Assembly: GCA_004195435.1 (NCBI GenBank)
Contig: PSPM01000016.1
Location: 1-7,439, forward strand
DNA length: 7,439 bases
Direction: 5' to 3'
Source: Candidatus Parvarchaeota archaeon
GTDB taxonomy: Archaea > Nanobdellota > Nanobdellia > Pacearchaeales > GW2011-AR1
Part shown: positions 1 to 5,743 of the stretch, in pieces
Numbering within the stretch: the stretch's first letter is position 1
Layout of the letters: each line of letters begins with the position of its first letter
The notes under the pieces: model-generated
The model's input: the letters and a program-made list of their open reading frames with translations, nothing else
What the model was told of the DNA's origin: nothing
Database searches by the model: none
Made by a program: the position numbers and the translations under genes

Positions 1-317
1 AATGAGTTCTAATTTCTGAGGAAGGTCCGGACATCATTAAAAGCGACTTTCCGAAAGGATTGCTGTCGTGAGGCAGAGATCCGCAACAGAAATGACACAG
101 CTTCCATTGAACTATGAACTGTGAAGGGAGTTAAGATATGGAAGATTTGATGAAACGTTGAGATTGATAGGTCTCAAAATATTCAAGAACTTGTTTCTTG
201 ATATTGGCGTCTTCGCTGATGCAACCACTCTAACCGTGGGCATAGACAGATGTCAGCAAATACTGTTTGCATTAAGTTGCAAAGTATTACAGAATCTGGC
301 CTATTTCCGACTCACAA
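1..317 (+). ncRNA. rnpB: RNase P RNA, archaeal
   Basis: Catalytic RNA of ribonuclease P, which removes 5' leaders from pre-tRNAs. Seen directly: the 5' universal block (gaggaaggtccgga, 18-31) pairs with the 3' universal block (acagaatctggcct, 289-302) to give helix P4, 23-25 and 27-31 with 295-302, leaving the hallmark bulged U at 26. An outer helix P1 can form between 3-8 and 309-314. Other recognisable blocks are acagaaa at 86-92, gatgaaacg at 149-157, and a diverged 3' block near 244-257 that can make a short P2 with 16-19. A GNRA hairpin (42-46/60-64, GAAA loop) lies in the inner domain. The ends are inferred from P1; a few 5' bases may lie outside the window. There is little room for a P3 hairpin between P1 and P4. 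Short open frames inside this region are not genes. Confidence 0.9.
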
Positions 318-320
318 AGA

Positions 321-328
321 TTTATAAT
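321..328 (+). promoter_or_regulatory. TATA box of the ABC transporter operon
   Basis: The octamer tttataat begins 29 bases before the A of the ATG at 350, so with the usual archaeal TATA-to-start distance transcription would begin at or next to the start codon. No ribosome binding site precedes 350, which agrees with a leaderless mRNA. It lies only a few bases past the inferred 3' end of the RNase P RNA. Confidence 0.6.
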
Positions 329-349
329 TTATTCCCACCTATTTAGTTT

Positions 350-670
350 ATGTCAGAAATTATAAAACTTGAAAAAGTTGAGAAGCATTTTAAAATGGGC
401 GAAAGTGTTGTTAAAGCAGTTGATGGAATTGATGTTAAAATTGAAAGAGGAGATTTTGTAGCGATTGTTGGCCCCTCTGGTTCTGGAAAGAGTACTGCTA
501 TGAATTTGGTTGGTAGTTTGGATTCTCCGACAAAGGGGAAAATCTTCTTGGATAAAAAAAATATTTCTGATTTTGATGAATCTAACTTGGCTCAATTAAG
601 AGGGAAAAAAATTGGTTTTATTTTTCAAAGTTTTAATTTAATTCAAAATTTAACTGCTAAAGAAATCTAA
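350..670 (+). CDS. ABC ATPase, N-terminal half (Walker A to Q-loop)
   Basis: This 106-residue frame carries the nucleotide-binding core of a MacB/LolD/FtsE-like ATPase. The A-loop region is near residues 11-25, Walker A is GPSGSGKST at 41-49, and the Q-loop glutamine is Q93 within FIFQSFNLI. It ends at a stop just after the Q-loop. Family members run about 220-230 residues, so half the domain is missing, including the signature, Walker B and H-loop, and this piece alone could not form a hydrolysis site. The start at 350 is supported by the TATA box at 321-328 and by homology-like MSEIIKLEKVEKHF spacing to Walker A. Confidence 0.75.
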   Translation: MSEIIKLEKVEKHFKMGESVVKAVDGIDVKIERGDFVAIVGPSGSGKSTAMNLVGSLDSPTKGKIFLDKKNISDFDESNLAQLRGKKIGFIFQSFNLIQNLTAKEI

Positions 671-728
671 AAGTAAAAGAATAGAGAAGGCAGAGAAATT
701 ACTAAAAGAAGTTGGTTTAGGTGAAAGA

Positions 729-1019
729 ATGGATTCTTATCCTAATAAAATGTCTGGTGGTGAGCAACAGAGAGTAGCAATTGCTCGAGCTTTGGCTAAT
801 GATCCAGAAGTAATTCTTGCTGATGAACCTACTGGAAATCTTGATACAAAAACTGGAGAGATGGTTATGAAATTCCTTGATGATTTAAATAGAAAAGGCA
901 GAACTATAGTTATGGTAACTCATGATCTTGATTTAGTTAAAAAACATGCTAGAACTGTTTTTTGGATAAAAGATGGAAAAGTTGAAAAAATTACAAAAAA
1001 CATAAAGGGCAAAAAATAA
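729..1019 (+). CDS. ABC ATPase, C-terminal half (signature to H-loop)
   Basis: A 96-residue frame with the rest of the ATPase: signature MSGGEQQ at residues 8-14, Walker B VILADEP at 28-34, D-loop NLD at 37-39 and switch histidine H65 in VTHD. Coding similarity clearly extends upstream to about 666, so the ATG at 729 is an internal methionine of the ancestral protein. Even so, aggtga at 719-724 would make a fair ribosome binding site four bases ahead of it, so separate translation is not excluded. The stop at 1017-1019 is followed one base later by the permease start at 1021, showing operon arrangement. Confidence 0.7.
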   Translation: MDSYPNKMSGGEQQRVAIARALANDPEVILADEPTGNLDTKTGEMVMKFLDDLNRKGRTIVMVTHDLDLVKKHARTVFWIKDGKVEKITKNIKGKK

Positions 1020-1020
1020 T

Positions 1021-2235
1021 ATGTTCTCTGATTTATTTAATATTGCAATTAGAAATGTTAAGAGAAGAGGCATTAGATCTTGGTTAACTATGATTGGTAT
1101 TTTTATTGGAATTTCTGCAGTTGTTTCATTAATTTCTCTGGGTTCTAGTTTGCAAACTGCTATTACTGGTCAATTTTCTAGTATAGATCCTGATAAGCTT
1201 ACAATTTCAAATGCAGAAACTGGTTTTGGCCCTCCAGGATCTACAGCTATAAAAAAATTAAATAAAAATGATCTTGAGCTTGTTGAAAAAATTAATGGTG
1301 TTGATCTTACAATAAAAAGATATATTAGAGTTGCTGAAGTTGAATATAATAAAATTTCTAATTTTAGATATGTGGTTAATGTCCCAGAAGAAAAAAATAA
1401 GAAAGAATTAGTTTATGATACTCTTAACGTTAAACCTCAAATTGGAAAATTACTTGGTGAGAATGATGCGGGTAAAATCTTATTGGGAAGTGATTATCTT
1501 GGCGATAGATATGAAAAAGAAATTAATGTTGGTAAAAAATTAAAAATACAAGATAAAAGTTTTGAGGTTGTTGGAATATTAGAGGAAGCTAGTACTTTTA
1601 CAATTAATTCTGCTATTTTTATGCTAGAAAAAGATTTAGAGGATCTTCTTGAGATTGAAGATGAGATTGATATAATTGTTGTTCAAGTTGAAGATTCTAA
1701 ACAGGTTTCAAAAGTTAAAAAATCTATTGAAGATGCTTTAAGAAAAGATAGAAATTTAGAAATTGGTGAAGAAGATTTTTCTGTGCAAACTCCTCAGCAA
1801 GCAATTAGTGACATAAATCAAATTTTGGTCATACTTAATATCATTGTTAGTTCTATAGCAGGTGTTTCTCTATTTGTGGGAGGTGTTGGGATCACAAATA
1901 CTATGTACACTTCAGTTCTTGAAAGAAGAAAAGAGATTGGTATTATGAAAGCTGTTGGTGCTAGAAATAAAGATATTCTTACGTTATTCTTGATAGAATC
2001 TTCCATGCTTGGTTTAATTGGTGGAATTGCTGGAGCATTAATTGGTCTTGGTTTTGCATTTCTTTTCTCAATTATTATTGCAAATTTTCTTCCAGGAATA
2101 AATTTTGTAATTAATTTTTCTATGCCCTTAATTACCTTGTCCATTTTATTTGATTTATTTGTTGGTACAATCTCTGGTAGTTTTCCTGAAAATCAAGCAT
2201 CTAAATTAAAACCTGTTGAGGCTCTTAGATCATGA
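1021..2235 (+). CDS. MacB/FtsX-type ABC transporter permease, first copy
   Basis: A 404-residue membrane subunit of a mechanotransmission-type ABC transporter (MacB/LolCE family). These proteins transmit ATPase movements to an extracytoplasmic domain and do not form a classical channel. Topology as read: TM1 about residues 22-43, a large outside domain about 45-260 (MacB_PCD-like), then three C-terminal helices at about 266-292, 320-350 and 368-386 (FtsX domain). The coupling region reads ERRKEIGIMKAVGAR (301-315), which contacts the ATPase. The C-terminus KPVEALRS is nearly the family ending, but the usual PAW-x-A motif is replaced by PENQA. Its stop overlaps the next start as ATGA (2232-2235), implying translational coupling. 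It is paralogous to the next gene, so the pair probably forms a heterodimer. The substrate is unknown. Confidence 0.9.
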   Translation: MFSDLFNIAIRNVKRRGIRSWLTMIGIFIGISAVVSLISLGSSLQTAITGQFSSIDPDKLTISNAETGFGPPGSTAIKKLNKNDLELVEKINGVDLTIKRYIRVAEVEYNKISNFRYVVNVPEEKNKKELVYDTLNVKPQIGKLLGENDAGKILLGSDYLGDRYEKEINVGKKLKIQDKSFEVVGILEEASTFTINSAIFMLEKDLEDLLEIEDEIDIIVVQVEDSKQVSKVKKSIEDALRKDRNLEIGEEDFSVQTPQQAISDINQILVILNIIVSSIAGVSLFVGGVGITNTMYTSVLERRKEIGIMKAVGARNKDILTLFLIESSMLGLIGGIAGALIGLGFAFLFSIIIANFLPGINFVINFSMPLITLSILFDLFVGTISGSFPENQASKLKPVEALRS

Positions 2236-3437
2236 TTTCTGAATTTTTTAAAATAGCTTCTAGAAATTTACAAACAAGAAAACTTAGGTCTTGGTTAACA
2301 ACTATTGGGATCATAATTTCTATAGCCATAATTTTTATTCTTGTTAGCTTATCACTTGGATTGCAAAATGCGGTTCAGGAACAATTTGAAGAATTAGGAG
2401 TGGATAAATTTTTTGTCGAGCCCGGAGGAAAGATAGCTGGCCCTGGAACTGAAACAAAAGTTAATTTTACCGAATATGATGAAGAAATAATTAATAGAGT
2501 TAGCGGCGTAAGGGATACTACTCCATTTATGCTTGGAAATGTTAAACTGGAATATAATAACTTAGCAAGATATAGTATTGTTGGAGGAGTTGAAGAAAAA
2601 AGTAAAGATCTAATTGTAAGCCTTAAAGTTGAGCAAGGAAAATATTTAGATGATAAAGATGCTGGTAAAATTATTTTAGGTTCTCAATATTACCATAATA
2701 ATATTTTCAAAAAGCCGGTTGAAATAGGAGATAAGATTGAAATTAAAGGGGAAAAATTTAAGGTAATTGGCATTCTTGAAAGTTTTGGAAATCCTCCAGA
2801 TGATAAAAGCGTCTATATAACAATTGATGAATTTAAAAGATTATTTCCGGAGAAAAATGGGCAAATTGATAGCGTCATTGTACAAGTTGAAAATGGGGAA
2901 GATTTGAAAGATGTTTCAAAAAAAGTTGAAAAAAGATTGAGAAATGAAAGGAATGTTGATGAAAAAAATCAAGATTTTAGAATCTTGACTCCTGAAGAAT
3001 TATTAGATACTCTTGGAAATATCCTAAATATTATTACTGGTTTCTTGCTTGGAGTTGCAGGAATTTCTTTAATTGTTGGAGCTATTGGTGTTGCAAATAC
3101 AATGTACACGTCAGTTCTTGAAAGGAGAAGGGAAATTGGAGTTATGAAAGCTGTTGGTGCTAGAAATGAAGATGTCCTAGGCATCTTTATTGTAGAATCT
3201 GGATTGATAGGACTTGGAGGAGGAGGATTAGGAATAATTATCGGAGTTGGTTTTTCTAAATTAGTTGAATATATAGCTGCAAATCAACTTGGAACTAGTT
3301 TACTTAAAGCATCATTTCCATTCTATCTTTTTGCTGGATGTTTAACATTTGCATTATTTATAGGTGTAATATCTGGAACTTGGCCTGCTTGGAGAGCGAT
3401 GAAAGTAAAACCAGTAGAAGCTTTAAGATATGAATAA
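2232..3437 (+). CDS. MacB/FtsX-type ABC transporter permease, second copy
   Basis: A 401-residue paralogue of the preceding permease with the same plan: TM1 about residues 22-45, an extracytoplasmic domain about 46-255, and three C-terminal helices at about 258-290, 318-345 and 370-388. The coupling segment ERRREIGVMKAVGAR and the terminal motif WPAWRAMKVKPVEALRYE are textbook for the family. The start overlaps the upstream stop by four bases, and tgagg at 2217-2221 is a plausible ribosome binding site about ten bases ahead. The sequence around the coupling helix is very similar to the first copy even at the DNA level. The gene ends exactly where the convergent gene ends, with no base between them. 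With the broken ATPase upstream, the complex would need an ATPase from elsewhere or a restored frame. Confidence 0.92.
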   Translation: MISEFFKIASRNLQTRKLRSWLTTIGIIISIAIIFILVSLSLGLQNAVQEQFEELGVDKFFVEPGGKIAGPGTETKVNFTEYDEEIINRVSGVRDTTPFMLGNVKLEYNNLARYSIVGGVEEKSKDLIVSLKVEQGKYLDDKDAGKIILGSQYYHNNIFKKPVEIGDKIEIKGEKFKVIGILESFGNPPDDKSVYITIDEFKRLFPEKNGQIDSVIVQVENGEDLKDVSKKVEKRLRNERNVDEKNQDFRILTPEELLDTLGNILNIITGFLLGVAGISLIVGAIGVANTMYTSVLERRREIGVMKAVGARNEDVLGIFIVESGLIGLGGGGLGIIIGVGFSKLVEYIAANQLGTSLLKASFPFYLFAGCLTFALFIGVISGTWPAWRAMKVKPVEALRYE

Positions 3438-4292
3438 TTATTTTTTAGCTTTTCTTTTTTTCCAGAAATAATAAATTACTAAAATAATTGATAAATAAAA
3501 TAAATAACTCCAAATTGATCTTCCACTTTCTTCTCCGGCTCTATCTGTAAAATAAGTTGGATCAAAAAATACTGTTTTTTGTAAAGTTCTTCTAAAATTG
3601 TTTTTATCATTATAAGATATATCTAATATTATTGATCCTTCTTTTGGTATTGCTTCAAAATTAAATGTTGTGTCTTCATTTGAATCTAGACTTCCAACTA
3701 TGTTTCTATTAGACCCTTTAATTAGAATATTTTCTTGTTGGATTATATCAACAGTTAACGCTTCTACGTCATACTTCCCTATATTTAATATCTCAAAAAT
3801 TATTGTTTTATCTAAATAAGAATAATCTTTAATATTAATTTCAAAGTCTGTTCTTGAGTCCTCTACAGTTAAATTAAATTTTTCTATAGTGAAAAAATTT
3901 TCAGAAGTTGATACGTAATTAGCTGCGAACCTTACTGATATTTCATTTTCCCCATCTAAAGCATCTTTATCTACTCTAACTTTAAAAGGAGCTAAAAGAT
4001 GTGAACTAAAATCTTGGGAATAAGTTCCTGAAATAATTTCTATGGATGGCCCTACTCCTGGATCTAAATTAATTGGATATTCTTCAATTAATTCGAAATA
4101 CGTATTTCCACATTCTGGATTTGAGACTCCATTTAATTGAAATACTAGATCTACATATTCTCCTGGAATTGCTGGATAAGGATCTTGATTTATTAGTTTA
4201 GCATTTAAATTACAAGATAGGGAACTAACAAAATTTAGAGAAAATATTCCAATTATTAGAAATGTTAATCCGAATGTTAAAAGTTTTTTCAT
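3438..4292 (-). CDS. Exported, C-terminally membrane-anchored COG1361/CARDB-like surface protein
   Basis: A 284-residue protein with a signal peptide (KK then a hydrophobic stretch to about residue 24), a long extracytoplasmic region, and a C-terminal transmembrane helix at about 261-277 followed by the stop-transfer tail WKKRKAKK. The middle is beta-rich. Residues about 150-245, with EILNIGKYDVEALTVDI and later ILDISYNDKNNFRRTLQK, resemble the Ig-like repeat of archaeal COG1361 (S-layer-like/CARDB) proteins. It has only two cysteines, C27 and C61, which could pair outside the membrane, and one N-glycosylation sequon (NLT at 140-142). COG1361-like proteins are often found near MacB-type permeases in DPANN archaea (recalled, not checked), so a role at the cell surface with the convergent ABC system is plausible. 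The exact function is unknown. The family assignment is tentative; the topology is firm. Confidence 0.75.
   Translation of the reverse strand: MKKLLTFGLTFLIIGIFSLNFVSSLSCNLNAKLINQDPYPAIPGEYVDLVFQLNGVSNPECGNTYFELIEEYPINLDPGVGPSIEIISGTYSQDFSSHLLAPFKVRVDKDALDGENEISVRFAANYVSTSENFFTIEKFNLTVEDSRTDFEINIKDYSYLDKTIIFEILNIGKYDVEALTVDIIQQENILIKGSNRNIVGSLDSNEDTTFNFEAIPKEGSIILDISYNDKNNFRRTLQKTVFFDPTYFTDRAGEESGRSIWSYLFYLSIILVIYYFWKKRKAKK
3441..3461 (+). terminator. Oligo-T termination region for the ABC operon
   Basis: Just past the permease stop the + strand has T runs at 3441-3446, 3450-3453 and 3455-3461. Archaeal RNA polymerase stops at such tracts without a hairpin. The tract lies inside the 3' end of the convergent gene, where it encodes its lysine-rich tail KKRKAKK, so one sequence appears to serve both purposes. 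Confidence 0.5.
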
Positions 4293-4313
4293 GCCCTTTT
4301 TAATACTTCTTAG

Positions 4314-4321
4314 TTTTTAAA
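4314..4321 (-). promoter_or_regulatory. TATA box of the exported surface protein gene
   Basis: Read on the - strand this is tttaaaaa, with its 5' end 29 bases before the A of the start codon at 4292. That is the same spacing as at the + strand genes here, so a leaderless transcript is expected. Confidence 0.5.
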
Positions 4322-4337
4322 TTTAATTAGCTAAACA

Positions 4338-4345
4338 TTTAAAAG
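4338..4345 (+). promoter_or_regulatory. TATA box of the tRNA-Phe gene
   Basis: The octamer tttaaaag is centred about 27 bases before the mature 5' end of the tRNA at 4369, which predicts a very short 5' leader. Together with the opposite-strand box at 4314-4321 it makes the 76-base gap between the two divergent genes a double promoter. Confidence 0.5.
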
Positions 4346-4368
4346 TGAAATATCTCTTTTTGAACTAT

Positions 4369-4440
4369 GGGAATGTAGCTCAGTGGGAGAGCATACGACT
4401 GAAGCTCGTAGTGTCGGGGGTTCGATTCCCTCCATTCCCA
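4369..4440 (+). tRNA. tRNA-Phe (anticodon GAA)
   Basis: A complete 72-base cloverleaf. The acceptor stem is gggaatg/cattccc (7 pairs) with discriminator A at 4440. The D stem is gctc/gagc with loop agtggga. The anticodon stem is tacga/tcgta with loop ctgaagc, giving anticodon GAA at 4404-4406. The variable loop is gtgtc. The T stem is ggggg/ccctc with loop ttcgatt and one G-U pair. CCA is not encoded; it would be added by the CCA-adding enzyme. G37 next to the anticodon is the site of wyosine-type modification in archaeal tRNA-Phe. There is no intron. Confidence 0.96.
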
Positions 4441-4448
4441 TAAAAAAC

Positions 4449-4456
4449 TTTAAGTA
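4449..4456 (+). promoter_or_regulatory. TATA-like box of the VKOR-family gene
   Basis: The octamer tttaagta begins 29 bases before the ATG at 4478, the same spacing as the other leaderless starts. It departs from the consensus, so it may be a weak promoter, and read-through from the tRNA gene is possible. Confidence 0.4.
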
Positions 4457-4477
4457 TTAAATGAATTTTACTTATCC

Positions 4478-4876
4478 ATGACTTTCTTAATCATCTTTTT
4501 AATTTTTATTGGGATAATCTTATCTATTTATTCTTTTTATGTAGAGAGGAAAATAACAGCTTCTTCAAATTATAAAGCTGTTTGTGATATAAATGATAAA
4601 GTTTCTTGCTCTAAAGCTTTTACTAGTAAATATGGGAAGTTGGGTGGTTTGCCAAATTCAGTTTATGGTGTTTTATTTTATTTGATAATATTCTTTTTAG
4701 TATATGTGGGAAATTTTGAATTATTGTTTTACCTTTCCCTTCTTGGTTTTCTTGGAAGTTTGGTATTAGCTTATCTTTTATATTTTAAACTTGAAGATTT
4801 TTGTCTTGTTTGTAGTTCTATATATTTAGTTAATTTTCTTTTATTCTTATTTTCTTGGATAAAATTTTATGGATAA
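4478..4876 (+). CDS. VKOR-family membrane thiol oxidoreductase
   Basis: A 132-residue protein with four predicted membrane helices: about 2-21, 62-77, 82-104 and 108-128. It resembles vitamin K epoxide reductase homologues, which pass electrons from newly formed disulfides in exported proteins to a membrane quinone. The diagnostic cysteines are present: a redox motif CLVC at 109-112 at the start of the last helix, and a loop pair C36 and C44 in CDINDKVSCSKAF, with the same eight-residue spacing as C43/C51 of human VKOR. The GLPNSVYG segment (57-64) matches the conserved stretch before the second helix. There is no fused thioredoxin domain, so a separate partner is needed; none is in the window. 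Likely partners or substrates are exported proteins such as its neighbours. The start at 4478 fits the TATA box and the first helix. Confidence 0.9.
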   Translation: MTFLIIFLIFIGIILSIYSFYVERKITASSNYKAVCDINDKVSCSKAFTSKYGKLGGLPNSVYGVLFYLIIFFLVYVGNFELLFYLSLLGFLGSLVLAYLLYFKLEDFCLVCSSIYLVNFLLFLFSWIKFYG

Positions 4877-4877
4877 G

Positions 4878-4885
4878 TTTATAAA
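4878..4885 (+). promoter_or_regulatory. TATA box of the DUF4190-like/pilin-like gene pair
   Basis: A consensus tttataaa begins 29 bases before the ATG at 4907 and just after the VKOR stop codon. No ribosome binding site precedes 4907. A leaderless transcript covering both downstream genes is expected. Confidence 0.6.
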
Positions 4886-4906
4886 ATTAAAAGATTAATT
4901 TAATTT

Positions 4907-5182
4907 ATGTCAAAAGAAGTGTCAACTGATAATAGTTTTGGTATTGCCGGAGTTATTCTGGGTATATTAAGTGTTTTATCGCTAAATATTGTTGGAATAG
5001 TTTTAGGATTTATTGGACTTACTTTTAGTAGAAAACAAAATAAGATTGCTAAGAATAAATGGTCCAAATATGGAATGGTTTTGAATGTCATAGGAATAGT
5101 TGTAGGTGTTGTTCTTTTAGTAGTTTTGATTAATTTCCTAAAAGATGGCGCATCTCAACTTGTACAACCAGTAGGTTATTAA
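4907..5182 (+). CDS. Small DUF4190-like membrane protein
   Basis: A 91-residue protein of unknown role. It has a glycine-rich hydrophobic stretch at about 11-40 (GIAGVILGILSVLSL then IVGIVLGFIGLTFS), a basic connecting loop (RKQNKIAKNKWSK, 42-54), and a second membrane helix at about 56-78. This pattern of glycine-rich hydrophobic stretch, FSRKQ-like loop and LNVIGIV helix is that of DUF4190 proteins, for which no activity is established. The stop (5180-5182) is directly followed by the next ATG, so the two are surely cotranscribed. The topology is secure; the family name is from recognition of the pattern only. Confidence 0.75.
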   Translation: MSKEVSTDNSFGIAGVILGILSVLSLNIVGIVLGFIGLTFSRKQNKIAKNKWSKYGMVLNVIGIVVGVVLLVVLINFLKDGASQLVQPVGY

Positions 5183-5743
5183 ATGTTAAATAAAAAAGAG
5201 GGAGCATTTGAATTATCTGTAGGAACAATAGTTGTTCTAGTTATTGCTATGTCCATGTTAATTTTGGGCTTAGTTCTTGTGAGGACAATTTTTACTGGAT
5301 CTACAGAGAGCGTTGATGCATTAAATGATAAAGTTAAAAATGAGATTACTAGTTTATTTGCCCAAGAAGATAAGAACGTGATAGTGATGTTAGGTTCTGG
5401 AAATACTTTGAAAATCAAACCTGGAGAACCTATAGGTGTGGGAATTGGTGCTAGACATCCTGATGGTAGTGAGATAACTTCTAGAAGTGATTTGACTTAT
5501 AGTTTGAGTCAAGGGACTGGGAATTGTGCCGATACTGAAAGATTTTTTATAACAGAATTTAAAAAATCAACTAGTTTTGATGAATTTGATCAATCTAGTC
5601 TTTTTTCTATAATTCAAGTTAGAGTTCCTGAAGGAACTGCAGTTTGTAATCAAAAAATACTCATCGATGTTTCAGATTCAAATGGAGAGATTATCGGTGG
5701 AAGCTTCTTTAATATAGAAGTTGGTAAATCTGGATTTTTCTAA
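5183..5743 (+). CDS. Pilin-like exported protein with N-terminal membrane anchor
   Basis: A 186-residue protein. A short charged start (MLNKKEG) is followed by AFELSVGT and a long hydrophobic helix to about residue 35, the layout of archaeal type IV pilin-like (class III signal) proteins. A prepilin peptidase could cut after G7, but that is an inference, and a plain N-terminal anchor is equally possible. The rest is a beta-rich outer domain with exactly two cysteines, C115 and C155, able to pair. I recognise no enzyme motif. The start is set by the abutting upstream stop, and aggt at 5173-5176 is a weak ribosome binding site. The 3' end overlaps the RuBisCO gene on the other strand by four bases. 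Confidence 0.7.
   Translation: MLNKKEGAFELSVGTIVVLVIAMSMLILGLVLVRTIFTGSTESVDALNDKVKNEITSLFAQEDKNVIVMLGSGNTLKIKPGEPIGVGIGARHPDGSEITSRSDLTYSLSQGTGNCADTERFFITEFKKSTSFDEFDQSSLFSIIQVRVPEGTAVCNQKILIDVSDSNGEIIGGSFFNIEVGKSGFF

Larger units (their letters stand above)
350..1019 (+). pseudogene. MacB/LolD-type ABC transporter ATPase, reading frame broken by an internal deletion
   Basis: Taken together the two frames encode one ABC ATPase that would energise the two permeases downstream. The frame starting at 350 stops at 668-670, right after the residues LTAKEI. The other frame is open from about 657 and reads SKSKRIEKAEKLL from 666, into the helical domain and signature motif. In LolD/MacB ATPases the conserved LTA-x-EN stretch is normally followed by about a dozen more residues before this point. 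Here only one base separates the codons that should flank them, which suggests a loss of about 35 bases that also shifts the frame. Nothing else looks decayed: all ABC motifs are intact on both sides. It may be a recent mutation, a strain variant, or an assembly error; the sequence alone cannot decide. Confidence 0.8.

Noticed and set aside
158..346. A 62-codon open frame on the + strand
   Set aside because: It lies almost wholly within the RNase P RNA, covers the conserved 3' universal block, and its product has no protein-like pattern.
353..595. Antisense open frame opposite the ABC ATPase start
   Set aside because: It overlaps the Walker A region on the other strand and has no recognisable features or promoter.
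1818..2144. Antisense open frame opposite the first permease
   Set aside because: It is the shadow of the conserved FtsX helices; the + strand has all the family motifs. The same reasoning rules out the antisense frame at 2969-3184 opposite the second permease.
4205..4292. Lipoprotein signal at C27 of the surface protein
   Set aside because: The residues before the cysteine are S-L-S, which lack the required large aliphatic residue at -3, so an ordinary signal peptide is more likely.
4900..5418. Antisense frames opposite the DUF4190-like and pilin-like genes
   Set aside because: Both are low-complexity shadows of hydrophobic coding sequence. The + strand genes have a TATA box and coherent membrane topology.
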